This document shows positions 35,264 through 44,649 of a stretch of DNA of 64,000 bases, one piece after another (the stretch's first letter is position 1; each line of letters starts with the position of its first letter). The notes below the pieces were generated by a model. It did no database searches, was not told the DNA's origin, and worked only from the letters and a program-made list of their open reading frames with translations. The stretch covers positions 62,001 to 126,000 of the forward strand of contig NZ_WTVG02000038.1 in assembly GCF_012910705.2 (NCBI RefSeq), in the 5' to 3' direction. Both the position numbers and the translations under genes were made by a program. This DNA is from Aromatoleum anaerobium (lineage in GTDB: Bacteria; Pseudomonadota; Gammaproteobacteria; Burkholderiales; Rhodocyclaceae).

Positions 35264-38200
35264 TCACCGCGGCGAGCCGGTCGCGGCAATGCGGGCGACG
35301 GGAACGCCGCGGTCCGGCCGTCTCCTTCCCATCACCAGGCGGTAGATCAGCGGGATCGCGAACAAGGTCAGCAAGGTCGAGAACCCCAGCCCCCACACGA
35401 TGCTCGCCGCGACCGGCCCCCACATCAGCGACTTGCCGCCGAGGCCGATGGCGAGCGAGAACAGGCCGGCGATCGTCGTCGTCGAGGTGATCAGGATCGG
35501 CACCACGCGCCGCCTCGCCGCATAAATGGCCGCGTGCTGCACCGTCATGCCGGCCGCGCGCCGCTCGTTCGCCGCGTCGATCAGCACGATCGCCGAGTTC
35601 ACCGCGATGCCGGCGAGCGCGATGACGCCGTACATCGTGTACAGCGACAGCGGGTTGCCCGATACGAGAAGGCCGAGCAGCACGCCGGTGAACGCGAGCG
35701 GCACGGTGACGAGGACCATCAGCGGCTGCCAATAGCTGCGGAACTGCGTTGCGAGGATCAGGTAGATCAGGCCGACGCCGACGGCGAACAGCGCAGTCAT
35801 CGAATCGAGACTCTCCTGGATGTCGTCGAGTTCGCCGGAAAAATCGAGTTCGACGTTCGGAAAGCGCGGTTGCAGCGCGGCCCAGGCTTCCTTGAGCCGG
35901 TTGTTCGCCTCCAGCGTGTCGATCCGGCCCGGGTCGAGGCCGGCCTCGATGGTGATCGCGCGCGTCAGCTGGTAGTGCCGTATGTAGCCCTTCGAGATGC
36001 GCGTTTCCGCGTCGACGAGCGAACCGAGCTGCACGCTGCGCCGCACGTCCCCTGCGTCGCGTGGCAGCGGCACCGGCCGCTGCAACAGTTCGCTGACATC
36101 GGTCAGCGTCTCGGGGCGCGCGCGCACGACGACTTCGACTTTCTCGCCCTCGTCGCGCGTCGTCGCAACCACCTCGCCTTCGCCATACAGGCGCAGCAGC
36201 CGCGCGACTTCGCCCGGCGCGACCCCGGCCCGCGCAAGCTTCTCGCGGTTCAACACCAGCCGCAGTTCGGCGCGGCCCGCCACGTCGTCGTCGGTGAGGT
36301 CCTTCACGCCGGGGATCTTCGCGACTTCGGCGAACAGCGCGTCGGCGGCGGCACGCAGTTCCTCGTAGTTGTCGGCCTTGACCTTGACACTGATCGGCCG
36401 CGCCGTCGGCGGGCCCCCTTTCAGTTCGAGAAACGAGAACTTCCCCTCGCCCTGCAGCGCCAGCACCGGCTCGCGCACCGCGGCGATCACCTCGGCGGTG
36501 TCGCGCAGTTCGCCCCGGCGCGGATTCAGCGACACGATCACCTGGCCGTACTGGTCGCCGTACAGCGGTTCGGTGTCGGTGAACTTGATACCGGCATACG
36601 CGGTCACCGAACGCACTTCGGCCGGGTCGAGCGTCTGCTGCACGACCTGCGCCGCCCGCTCGGCCTCGGCCAGCGTGCGCTGCAGCGTGACCCCGGCCGG
36701 CATGTCCAGACTGACATAGAACAGGCGCACCGGGTCGAAGGCGAAAAACTGGATCTTCACGAGCCCTCCCGCCAGCGCCCCGACCGCGCCGGCCATCACC
36801 AGCACCAGCACCGCGAGCGCGGTCTTCGGCCGGCGGAAAACGCGCACCAGCAGGCGCGAGTACTTCACGCGCAGCCAGTGCGTGAAGCGCTCGCGCCGCG
36901 CCTGCATGCGGCTGCGGCGCTGCATGAAATCCGGGCGCAGCGCGAGGATGTGCGCGGGGATCATCCAGAACGCCTCGACGAGACTGACCGTCAGGCCCGC
37001 GGTGACGACGAACGGCACGAGGAACATGAACTTGCCGAGGATGCCGGGCAGCAGCATCAGCGGCAGGAACGCGGCGATCGTCGTCAGCACCGACGAGATC
37101 ACCGGCAGCGCGACTTCGCGCACCCCTTCGACGACAGCAACCTCCGTGGCCTCGCCGCGCTGCAGCCGGTAATAGATCGCCTCGACGATCACCACTGCAT
37201 CGTCGACGAGCATGCCGAGCGCAATGACGACGCCGAGCAGCACCGTGAGGTTCAGCGTCGAGCCGATCAGATCGACGAGCAGGAACGTGCCGGCGAGCGC
37301 GAACGGCACGCCGAGCCCGACCAGCAGCGCGAGCCGCGGGCCGAGGAACAGCCAGCACAGCCCGAGTACCAGCATCAGGCCGAACAGCGCGTTCGACTCC
37401 ATGACGCCGATCGCGTCGCGCGTCATGTGCGTCTGGTCGTCGACCATCACCAGTTGCACGCCTTCGCCGAGCAACAACGGATTGCGCTCGGCGGCAAAGC
37501 GCTTCAACCGGTCGACGAGCTCGAGCGTGTTGCTGCCGGCCTGCTTCGTGATCGACATCATCACCGCCGGCTGGCCGTTGTAGCTGACGAGCTGGCCGGT
37601 GCGCTCGTGGCCGCGCGCCACCCGCGCGACTTCGCCAAGCGCAATCCGTCCTTCGGGCGTGACGATCGCCGTCTGCGCGAGCACTTCGGGGTCCGGCGTC
37701 TTGCCTTCGAGACGCACCAGCCACTCGCGGTCCTGCACGCGCACGCGCCCGCCGAGCGTGTTGCGGAACCACGCCGCGACGCTGTCCGACACCTGCACCG
37801 GCGACAGGCCCGCCGCGGCGACCCGGTCCGGGTCGAAGTCGACGTGCAGCTCCGGCTCGTCGAAACCGACCGCGATGACCTGGTCGACGTCGGCGAGCCG
37901 CTCCAGATCCTTCTTGATGCCGAACGCCGCGCTGCGCAGCGTCTCGCCGCCGCCGGCACCGTAAAGCACCAGCACCGCCGTCGGGAAGCCGTTCGACGTC
38001 GTGATCTCGACGATCGCCGGCTCGTTCGCCTCCGGCGGCAGTTCGGCTTCGGCCTTGTTCTGCACTTCGCGGCGCAAGTCGTTCACGCGCTTGTCGAACT
38101 CCTGCTCGCCGATCTCCTCGAAACGCACCAGCAGCGACGACACACCTTCGCGGCTCGACGACGACACGAACTTGATGTCCTTGACCTGCTTGATCGCGTC

Positions 38201-38407
38201 TTCGAGCGGGCCGGTGAGTTCGCGCTCGATATCCTCGGCGGAGGCTCCCGGCAGCGTCGTGATGATGTTGACCCAGTTGAAATTGATCTCCGGGTCCTGC
38301 GCGCGCGGCATCGTCAGGTAAGTGACGATGCCGCCGAGCAGCACCAGGGCGAACGCGATGTTCGCGAGCGGGTGATTGTCGATCAGCCGCCGATACCAGC
38401 CGCTCAT
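35264..38407 (-). CDS. RND family efflux permease (HAE1-type)
   Basis: 1047 residues, normal for AcrB-type pumps. The N-terminal helix MSGWYRRLIDNHPLANIAF leads into the first periplasmic region; the conserved proton-relay helix has GVVIALGMLVDDAVVIVEAI (two aspartates), and the C-terminal half mirrors it. It would export drugs or metabolites with an adaptor and an outer membrane channel. The adaptor gene upstream overlaps by 4 bases (38404-38407) but is cut by an IS element, so transcription and translation of this pump are probably reduced. No outer membrane factor gene is adjacent. Confidence 0.92.
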   Translation of the reverse strand: MSGWYRRLIDNHPLANIAFALVLLGGIVTYLTMPRAQDPEINFNWVNIITTLPGASAEDIERELTGPLEDAIKQVKDIKFVSSSSREGVSSLLVRFEEIGEQEFDKRVNDLRREVQNKAEAELPPEANEPAIVEITTSNGFPTAVLVLYGAGGGETLRSAAFGIKKDLERLADVDQVIAVGFDEPELHVDFDPDRVAAAGLSPVQVSDSVAAWFRNTLGGRVRVQDREWLVRLEGKTPDPEVLAQTAIVTPEGRIALGEVARVARGHERTGQLVSYNGQPAVMMSITKQAGSNTLELVDRLKRFAAERNPLLLGEGVQLVMVDDQTHMTRDAIGVMESNALFGLMLVLGLCWLFLGPRLALLVGLGVPFALAGTFLLVDLIGSTLNLTVLLGVVIALGMLVDDAVVIVEAIYYRLQRGEATEVAVVEGVREVALPVISSVLTTIAAFLPLMLLPGILGKFMFLVPFVVTAGLTVSLVEAFWMIPAHILALRPDFMQRRSRMQARRERFTHWLRVKYSRLLVRVFRRPKTALAVLVLVMAGAVGALAGGLVKIQFFAFDPVRLFYVSLDMPAGVTLQRTLAEAERAAQVVQQTLDPAEVRSVTAYAGIKFTDTEPLYGDQYGQVIVSLNPRRGELRDTAEVIAAVREPVLALQGEGKFSFLELKGGPPTARPISVKVKADNYEELRAAADALFAEVAKIPGVKDLTDDDVAGRAELRLVLNREKLARAGVAPGEVARLLRLYGEGEVVATTRDEGEKVEVVVRARPETLTDVSELLQRPVPLPRDAGDVRRSVQLGSLVDAETRISKGYIRHYQLTRAITIEAGLDPGRIDTLEANNRLKEAWAALQPRFPNVELDFSGELDDIQESLDSMTALFAVGVGLIYLILATQFRSYWQPLMVLVTVPLAFTGVLLGLLVSGNPLSLYTMYGVIALAGIAVNSAIVLIDAANERRAAGMTVQHAAIYAARRRVVPILITSTTTIAGLFSLAIGLGGKSLMWGPVAASIVWGLGFSTLLTLFAIPLIYRLVMGRRRPDRGVPVARIAATGSPR

Positions 38408-39030
38408 TTGCCGTTTCCTGCCGCATCGGCCGCGGCCAGGCCGAGCGCGAAGCGCCCTTCGTCGATGACTGCGGTGTCGGCCGGCCAGTCGACCGCCACC
38501 GGCCGCCCCGCCTCGGCGTCCGGCAGCGGAACGAACACCGGCTTGCCGTCACGCTCGACGTAGGCGCCGAGCACACCGGTGCGTTGCTGCAGGAAGGCCG
38601 GGGGGAGATGTGGCACCGAACTGCGCCAGCGCACCTCGCCGGCGAGCCCCGGCGCGAGCGCGGCGTTCGACGAGAACACCGCCTCCTGGGCCTGCCCGCC
38701 CGGCTCGACGACCGGTGACACGCGCAGCAGGCGCAGCGGGTGCGTCGCGCCGCCGGCCGCGAGCTCCCACTTGCCGGCCGCGCGCAGGCTGCCGATCTGC
38801 GCCGTCGGCACGCGCGCCCGCAGCTCGGTGTTGCCGGTCGCCGACAGCACCAGCAGCGGCGTGCCCGGCGCCGCGAGGTCGCCGACGCTTGCGAGGCGCT
38901 CGCGCACGACACCGGCGAACGGTGCGCGGATCGTCGTACGTGCGAGTTGCAGGCGCGCCGCCTCGACCCCCTGGCGCGTCGCGGCGAGTTCGCTTTTCAG
39001 CACTGCGAGTTCGGTTTCCCGGATTCTGAG
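38404..39030 (-). pseudogene. RND periplasmic adaptor, 3' part (split by IS element)
   Basis: C-terminal part of a membrane fusion protein: a coiled-coil half (AVLKSELAATRQGVEAARLQL), the lipoyl half motif RTTIRAPFAGVVRERL, then the beta-barrel and membrane-proximal domain. It has no start of its own. The N-terminal part is at 40548-40930 beyond the IS. The 5-base sequence CTGAG occurs at both junctions (39026-39030 and 40548-40552). Removing the element and one copy rejoins the frame as ...SADALR-IRETELAVLK..., a continuous coiled coil. The stop overlaps the pump ATG by 4 bases. Confidence 0.9.
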
Positions 39031-40547
39031 AGGCTGTGAAAAATCCCCGGCCAGTTATATGCCGTTGTTATAATTAGGTCTTGCTACGAGGTCTGGATTT
39101 GCGCCGATGACGAAGATGCGAGCACGGGTGCTGCTGCCCAACCGGGGGCAGATGGAGTTTCGGGCAAGTGACCTGGAGTCACTGCTGCCGGAGGGGCATC
39201 GGGCGCGCCTGGTGTGGGCGTACGTCGAGCGGCAGGACCTGTCACGGTTCTACGCCGGGATTCGTGCGGTCGATGGCGGGGTGGGCCGCTCGGCAATCGC
39301 GCCGGAGATTTTGCTGGCGCTGTGGTTGTACGCCACGCTCGACGGGGTGGGCAGCGCGCGGGCGGTGTCACGGCTGCTCGAATCGCATGACGCCTACCGC
39401 TGGTTGTGCGGCGGGGTTCAGGTCAATCACCACACCCTTTCGGACTTTCGCAAGGATCAGGGCGAAGGGCTGGACGAGTTGTTGAGTGTGAGCATCGCCA
39501 GCCTGATGGCGGCCGGGGTGGTCAAGCTCAAACAGGTGGCGCAGGACGGGATGCGGGTGCGCGCCAGCGCCGGGGCGGGCTCGTTTCGCCGCAAGGAGAA
39601 GCTCGAAGGCTACCTGGAGGCGGCGCGCGCGGCCGTGGCGCGGCTCAAAGCCGAGGTGGAGGCGGACCCGGCGCAGGCCGAACGGGCGCGGGAAGCGGCC
39701 CGGCTACGGGCGGCGAAAGAGCGTGAAGCGCGTCTTGAGAAAGCGCTGGCGCGGCTGCCCGAGATCGAAGCGATCAAGCAGCGGCAAGGCAAAAACCCCG
39801 ACCAGGCGCGCGCGTCGATGACCGATGCCGAAGCGACGGTGATGAAGATGGGCGACGGCGGCTTTCGGCCGGCGTACAACCCGCAGCTGGCGAGCGACGC
39901 CGACTCGCTGGTGATCGTGGGGGTCGAGGTGGCCACCGTCGGCAGCGACCAAGGGCAGATGGTGCCGATGATCGAGCAGGTCACCGCGCGCTGTGGTCAG
40001 GCCCCGGAGGCTTGGCTGGTCGATGGCGGCTACGTCGGGCACGAGCAGATCGAGCAGGCGAGCCGGAGCACCGTCGTTTATGGGCCGGTGCCGCAACCCA
40101 AGGACAAGGCGGTCGATCCGCACCAGGCGAAGGCCGGCGACAGCGAAGCGGTGGCGGCCTGGCGGCAGCGGATGGGCACGGACGAGGCCAAGGTCATTTA
40201 CAAGCGGCGAGCGGCAACGGCCGAATGCGTCAATGCGCACAGCCGCAACCGCGGCCTGCAGCAGTTCCGGGTGCGGGGTCTGGCGAAGGTCAAGTGTGTG
40301 ATGCTGATCTTTGCTTTGGCGCACAACCTGATGCGCATGGTCAGCCTCGCACCGGAATTGCTCGGGGTAGGGACAGGTGCGTCCGCAGTTCCCGGAATCG
40401 GGGTTTAAGGGGCGAAAAATGGGGAAAAACGTCAAATGAACCGTCGATAGCAGCACAAACGATGCAAAAACCCTATCGCGCCCAGCAAAACGGCGTTAAC
40501 CCCGCTCGCGCGTCTAATCGGTCCTGCGAACGAAAGATTCACAAACT
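39031..40547 (+). mobile_element. IS1182-family insertion sequence
   Basis: 1517 bp. Flanked by a 5-bp target duplication CTGAG (39026-39030 and 40548-40552). Terminal inverted repeats are imperfect: AGGCTGTGAA at the left and AGTTTGTGAA (reverse complement) at the right, 8 of 10 matching. It contains one transposase gene and about 140 bases of non-coding right end. It is inserted in reverse orientation within the RND adaptor gene. Confidence 0.9.
39107..40408 (+). CDS. IS1182-family transposase
   Basis: 433 residues, intact. N-terminal domain with VLLPNRGQMEFRASDLESLLPEGHRARLVW (DUF772-like, IS1182/IS5 superfamily). The DDE core shows VKQVAQDGMRVRASAGAGSF-like VAQDGMRVRASA near residue 150 (first Asp), LVDGGYVGHEQIE near residue 302 (second Asp) and the last acidic residue in the YKRRAATAECVNAHSRNRG region near residue 375 (E). 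A coiled coil of about 60 residues (170-235) is inserted between the first two catalytic parts, as is usual for IS1182 members. It probably still functions. Confidence 0.92.
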   Translation: MTKMRARVLLPNRGQMEFRASDLESLLPEGHRARLVWAYVERQDLSRFYAGIRAVDGGVGRSAIAPEILLALWLYATLDGVGSARAVSRLLESHDAYRWLCGGVQVNHHTLSDFRKDQGEGLDELLSVSIASLMAAGVVKLKQVAQDGMRVRASAGAGSFRRKEKLEGYLEAARAAVARLKAEVEADPAQAERAREAARLRAAKEREARLEKALARLPEIEAIKQRQGKNPDQARASMTDAEATVMKMGDGGFRPAYNPQLASDADSLVIVGVEVATVGSDQGQMVPMIEQVTARCGQAPEAWLVDGGYVGHEQIEQASRSTVVYGPVPQPKDKAVDPHQAKAGDSEAVAAWRQRMGTDEAKVIYKRRAATAECVNAHSRNRGLQQFRVRGLAKVKCVMLIFALAHNLMRMVSLAPELLGVGTGASAVPGIGV

Positions 40548-40930
40548 CTGAGCGCATCCGCGCTGATGAAACCCTGGTTGGCGAGCGCGCGGGCCTGGTC
40601 GAGCTGCGCCTCGGCGAGCTTGGCACGATCGCCGATCAGCCGGCTCTGCGCCGCGGCGCGCTCCACCTCGATGCGGTACGCGGCGTCGTCGATGCGCGCG
40701 AGCTCCGCGCCTTTCGCGACCGCCTGCCCGACGCGCTTCGGCAGGCTCTCGATGCGGCCGGAGACTTCGGCGGCGATGCGCGCCTCGTCGACCGCCACCA
40801 CGTGCGCCGAGGCGCGGAATTCGGGATACACCGCGACTTCGGACAACGGGCGGGCTGACCATTCGGCAGCCGCCGCAAAGCGGGGCAACAGCGCCGACAA
40901 TATCAAGGCAAGGCACAGGAGACGCTTCAT
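40548..40930 (-). pseudogene. RND periplasmic adaptor, 5' part (split by IS element)
   Basis: N-terminal 127 or so codons of the membrane fusion protein. The signal peptide MKRLLCLALILSALLPRFAAA is followed by ASAHVVAVDEARIAAEVSGRIESLPKRVGQAVAKGAELARID, the lipoyl half-domain, and the start of the alpha-hairpin. After the insertion point the frame runs into the IS right end for ten codons (VCESFVRRTD) and stops. A truncated, non-functional protein would be made. The promoter lies in the intergenic region shared with lutA. Confidence 0.9.
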
Positions 40931-41240
40931 GCGGGATTATCTTCTCGTTCAGTGAACGCGCGCAGCAACCACGGCGGACGCCGGACGTGCGGGCGCGCAG
41001 CGGGATTGTCATCGCCCCGCCGGCAATCGTCCAGTGGGGACGATCCGGCCGGCGCGACCGGCGCCGTGTGCCACGACCGGCGGCCCGTCGCCGCCCCGGG
41101 CCTCTGCTATGCTGCCGCTGGCATGAAACGCGCTCATCGCCGGCCTGAAAATCCCTCGCCCTGCATCGCGGCGGCGCTTGCTACCATCGCTTTGCCCTCA
41201 TCGCTCACCCCATCCCGAACAAAAAACCGGAGACCGCCCC
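40931..41240. other. Divergent intergenic region between adaptor gene and lutA
   Basis: 310 bases without a supported gene. A TGCTATGCT extended -10-like sequence at about 41105-41113 points towards lutA, and a GGAG ribosome site lies just before the lutA ATG. No known regulator-binding palindrome (for example a LldR site) was recognised. Confidence 0.4.
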
Positions 41241-42029
41241 ATGACCCCATCGCCCACCGCCGGGCCACGCGTCGGACTGTTCGCCACCTGCCTGATGAAC
41301 CTGTTCCGGCCGAATGTCGGTTTTTCCGCGGTCAAGCTGCTCGAAGACGCGGGATGCAGCGTCGAGGTGCCGGCGAGCCAGACCTGCTGCGGCCAGCCCG
41401 GCTACAACAGCGGCGACTATGACGCGGCGCGCGCGCTGGCACGGCAGGTCATCGAGGCGTTCGAGCATTTCGATTACGTCGTGGGGCCGTCCGGCTCGTG
41501 CATGGCGACGATCCGCCACGACTATCCGGCGCTGTTCGCCGGCGACGCGCAGTGGCTGCCGCGCGCCGAGGCGTTGTCGAGGAAGAGCTTCGAATTGCTG
41601 TCGTTCCTCGCCGACGTGCGCGGCGCGGCAGTCACGGTCGATGCGCGCTACGCGGGCACCGCGACTTACCACGACTCGTGTTCGGGCCTGCGCGGGCTCG
41701 GCATCAAGGGCCAGCCGCGCGCGCTGCTCGGCGAAGTCGACGGACTCAAGGTCAAGGAGATGGAAGACAGTGAAGTGTGTTGCGGCTTCGGCGGCACGTT
41801 CTGCGTCAAATACCCGGAAATTTCCGAGAAAATGGTTGATGACAAAGTGCGCAACATCCTCGCCACCGGCGCCGACACGCTGCTCGGCGGCGATCTGGGC
41901 TGCCTGATGAACATCGCCGGGCGCCTGAAGCGCATCAACGCCCCGGTCAAGGTGTACCACGCCGCCGAAGTGCTCGCCGGCTTCGCCGACGGGCCAGGTC
42001 TCGCCGACGCGCCGAAGGAGTCGCGCTGA
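41241..42029 (+). CDS. lutA: Lactate utilisation protein LutA (Fe-S oxidoreductase subunit)
   Basis: 262 residues. Two CCG domains are present, each with the C-C-G type cluster/haem-disulphide motif: CCGQPGYNSGDYD near residue 50 and CCGFGGTFCVKYPEISEKMV near residue 180; GPSGSCMATIRHDYP lies between. With LutB and LutC it forms the iron-sulphur L-lactate dehydrogenase system feeding electrons to the respiratory chain. The start is the ATG at 41241 (RVGLFATCLMN follows); an upstream frame from 41178 lacks similarity. Its stop overlaps the lutB ATG. Confidence 0.92.
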   Translation: MTPSPTAGPRVGLFATCLMNLFRPNVGFSAVKLLEDAGCSVEVPASQTCCGQPGYNSGDYDAARALARQVIEAFEHFDYVVGPSGSCMATIRHDYPALFAGDAQWLPRAEALSRKSFELLSFLADVRGAAVTVDARYAGTATYHDSCSGLRGLGIKGQPRALLGEVDGLKVKEMEDSEVCCGFGGTFCVKYPEISEKMVDDKVRNILATGADTLLGGDLGCLMNIAGRLKRINAPVKVYHAAEVLAGFADGPGLADAPKESR

Positions 42030-43435
42030 TGGAAATCCGTTCGAACGAATTCAAGGAGCGCTCGGTCTTCGCGATCCACGACGCGAACCTGCAGACCGCG
42101 CTCGGGCGCGCGCGCTACGGCTTCGTCGGCAAGCGCGCGCTGCAGGTCGCCGAGCTGCCGGAATTCGAGCAGTTGCGCGAGGAGGCGAAGAACCTCAAGA
42201 ACCACGTCCTCGACCACCTCGACCACTATCTCGAGCGTTACGAACAGGCGGTCACGGCGGCCGGCGGGCGCGTGCACTGGGCGCGCGACGCGGCCGAAGC
42301 GCGCGAGATCATCCTCGGCATCTGCAAGCGGGTCGGTGCCAGGACGGTCACGAAAGGCAAGTCGATGGTGTCCGAGGAGATCGATCTCAACGACGCGCTG
42401 ATCGAGCACGGCATGGAAGTCGTCGAGACCGATCTGGGCGAATACATCATCCAGCTCGCGCACGAGCCACCGTCGCACATCATCGCGCCGGCTGTGCACA
42501 AGACGAAGGACCAGGTGTCGGACCTCTTCGAAGCGGCGCACGGCGGCCCGCGCAAGACGCAGATCCCCGAGCTCGTCGATGAAGCGCGCCGCGTGCTGCG
42601 CGACAAGTACTTCCGCGCCGACGTCGGCATCACCGGCGGCAACTTCCTCGTCGCCGAGACCGGCTCGTCGATCATCGTCACCAACGAAGGCAATGGCGAC
42701 CTGACGCAGACGCTGGCGAAGGTGCACATCGTCACCTCCGGCATCGAGCGCGTCGTGCCGACGTTGGACGACGCGACGCTGTTCCTGCGCCTCCTCGCGC
42801 GCAGCGCGACCGGCCAGGAGACCGAGACCTACACGACGATTTCGACCGGCCCGCGCCGCGCCGACGACCTCGACGGGCCCGAGGAATACCACGTCGTGCT
42901 CGTCGACAACGGCCGCTCGAAGATGCTCGCCGGGCGCTTCCGCGACATGCTGCGCTGCATCCGCTGCGGCGCGTGCATGAACCACTGCCCGGTGTATGGC
43001 GCGGTCGGCGGTCACGCCTACGGCTGGGTCTATCCCGGCCCGATGGGCTCGGTGCTGACGCCGCTGATCAAGGGCCTCGACGCCGCCTACGACTTGCCGA
43101 ACGCCTGCACGCTGAACGGCCGCTGCCAGTCGGTGTGCCCGGTCAAGATCCCGCTGCCGGAATTGCTGCGCGAGCTGCGCCACCTGCAGCACCAGCAGAA
43201 CATCACGCCGGTGATGCAAAAGCGCGCGCTCGGCGTGTGGCGGTGGGTCGCGACGCGGCCGAAGCTCTACCACGCGCTCGAGCAGATCGCCGCCCGCGCG
43301 CTGTCGGGCATCGCGCGGCGCGGGCGCATCCGGCGCCTCCCGTTCGCCGGCGGCTGGACCGATTCGCGCGACCTGCCGGCGCCGACCGGACGCACTTTTC
43401 TCGAACTGTGGCAAGGCAAGCGAGGCCAGCAATGA
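42029..43435 (+). CDS. lutB: Lactate utilisation protein LutB (ferredoxin-like Fe-S protein)
   Basis: 468 residues. The N-terminal LUD domain spans roughly 65-300 (KGKSMVSEEIDLNDAL, GITGGNFLVAETGSSIIVTNEGNGDL). The C-terminal part has two 4Fe-4S motifs: CIRCGACMNHCPVYG near residue 311 and CTLNGRCQSVCPVKIPL near residue 363. It is the electron-transfer core of the LutABC complex. It overlaps lutA and lutC by one or a few bases on either side, so the three are one tightly coupled operon. Confidence 0.94.
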   Translation: MEIRSNEFKERSVFAIHDANLQTALGRARYGFVGKRALQVAELPEFEQLREEAKNLKNHVLDHLDHYLERYEQAVTAAGGRVHWARDAAEAREIILGICKRVGARTVTKGKSMVSEEIDLNDALIEHGMEVVETDLGEYIIQLAHEPPSHIIAPAVHKTKDQVSDLFEAAHGGPRKTQIPELVDEARRVLRDKYFRADVGITGGNFLVAETGSSIIVTNEGNGDLTQTLAKVHIVTSGIERVVPTLDDATLFLRLLARSATGQETETYTTISTGPRRADDLDGPEEYHVVLVDNGRSKMLAGRFRDMLRCIRCGACMNHCPVYGAVGGHAYGWVYPGPMGSVLTPLIKGLDAAYDLPNACTLNGRCQSVCPVKIPLPELLRELRHLQHQQNITPVMQKRALGVWRWVATRPKLYHALEQIAARALSGIARRGRIRRLPFAGGWTDSRDLPAPTGRTFLELWQGKRGQQ

Positions 43436-44088
43436 ACGCACCAGCAAACGCAAGCGGCAATGCCCGGGATGCGATCCTGAAATCCGTCCGCGACGCGCTG
43501 CGCCGCGATCCCCTCGACGCGACGCAGGTCGCCGCGCTCGACGCGCGCGTGCCGCGGCACACCCGCCCCGCGCACGACGAAGACCTCGTCACGCGCTTCA
43601 TGCGCAAGTTCGAAAGCCGCGCCGGGACGGTCGAGCGTGTCGCCTCGCGCGACGCACTTCCCGCCGCGGTCGAAGCCTATCGGCTCGCGCACCGCCTGCC
43701 GCAACGCGCCGCCGTCGGCGCCGCGCTGAAGGATCTCGCGTGGCCCGAAGGTTGGCTGATCCATCATGAAGCAGCCGGCATCACCGAAGCGCTCGCGGTG
43801 TCGCCGGCGCTGTGTGGCATCGCCGAAACCGGCAGCCTGATGCTCGCGTCGGGCCCCGACAGCCCGACGACGCACAACTTCGTTCCCGACGACCACGTCG
43901 TCGTGCTCGAAGCCACCCGCATCGTCGACCACTTCGAGGACGCGTGGGACCTGCTGCGCGCCCGCCCGCAAGGCATGCCGCGGGCGACGAACATCATCTC
44001 CGGTCCGTCGCGCACCGCTGACGTCGAGCAGACGATCCAGCTCGGCGCCCATGGCCCGCGTCGCGTGCATGTGATCCTCGTCGGCTGA
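43432..44088 (+). CDS. lutC: Lactate utilisation protein LutC (LUD domain)
   Basis: 218 residues. The LUD core reads GIAETGSLMLASGPDSPTTHNFVPDDHVVVLE, and the C-terminal INGPSRTADVE-type block appears as IISGPSRTADVEQTIQLGAHGPRRVHVIL. The ATG overlaps the lutB stop by 4 bases. It completes the lactate oxidation complex. No lactate permease or LldR-type regulator is present nearby. Confidence 0.92.
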   Translation: MNAPANASGNARDAILKSVRDALRRDPLDATQVAALDARVPRHTRPAHDEDLVTRFMRKFESRAGTVERVASRDALPAAVEAYRLAHRLPQRAAVGAALKDLAWPEGWLIHHEAAGITEALAVSPALCGIAETGSLMLASGPDSPTTHNFVPDDHVVVLEATRIVDHFEDAWDLLRARPQGMPRATNIISGPSRTADVEQTIQLGAHGPRRVHVILVG

Positions 44089-44212
44089 GCCGTACCCATA
44101 TTCACTTACAACTCCGCGCCAACCTTTCGTCTCCGGCTCGCGTTTAATCGGCAAGAGGATCCCGGTGCGACACGCGCCGGCTGCTCGTATCCGGCCCAAC
44201 AAGGAGACAGCC

Positions 44213-44602
44213 ATGAAATCGCACACGCTCAAACTGCTCGCCGCACTCGTCGCCGGCGGCGCAATGCTCACCGCGTTACCCGCACACGCCGACCGCGGCG
44301 ACCGCGAATGGCGCGGCCACGACCGCGAATGGCGTGACCATGACCGGGATTGGCGCCGTCATGACCGCGAATGGCGCGATGACGACCGCGGCCATCGCCA
44401 CGGCCACTACAAGAAGCACTGGAAGCACGATCACGAGCGCGTCGTGATCCGCGAACGCATCGTCGAGCGCCGCCCGGTGGTGCGGGAATACCGCTACTAC
44501 GAGCGCCCGTCGTACTACGTGCCGCCGGCACCGGTATATTCGCGCGACCCCGCGATCGTCATCGGCGTCAGCGTCCCGCCGATCGTCATCCCGATCCGCT
44601 GA
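44213..44602 (+). CDS. Secreted charged-repeat protein
   Basis: 129 residues. A signal peptide (LLAALVAGGAMLTALPAHA) is followed by four copies of a heptad-like unit D-R-(E/D)-W-R-x-H-D at about residues 28-58, a His-rich stretch (HRHGHYKKHWKHDHE), a charged helix (VVIRERIVERRPVVREY) and a Tyr/Pro tail. The DNA repeat GACCGCGAATGGCG recurs in the same stretch. The composition resembles RcnB-like or other periplasmic metal-associated proteins, but no real similarity is claimed. AAGGAGAC sits just before the ATG. The gene is alone between lutC and a toxin-antitoxin pair. Confidence 0.65.
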   Translation: MKSHTLKLLAALVAGGAMLTALPAHADRGDREWRGHDREWRDHDRDWRRHDREWRDDDRGHRHGHYKKHWKHDHERVVIRERIVERRPVVREYRYYERPSYYVPPAPVYSRDPAIVIGVSVPPIVIPIR

Positions 44603-44649
44603 GCTACAATCGACCTCCCCTCCGACAGCTCTTCTCAAGGAGCTCTACG

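Noticed and set aside
35180..38563. Long forward frame opposite the RND pump
   Set aside because: Antisense shadow; the reverse strand encodes a complete permease.
41178..41240. Upstream start for lutA
   Set aside because: No similarity in the added residues; the ATG at 41241 has a ribosome site and is followed directly by the conserved N-terminus.
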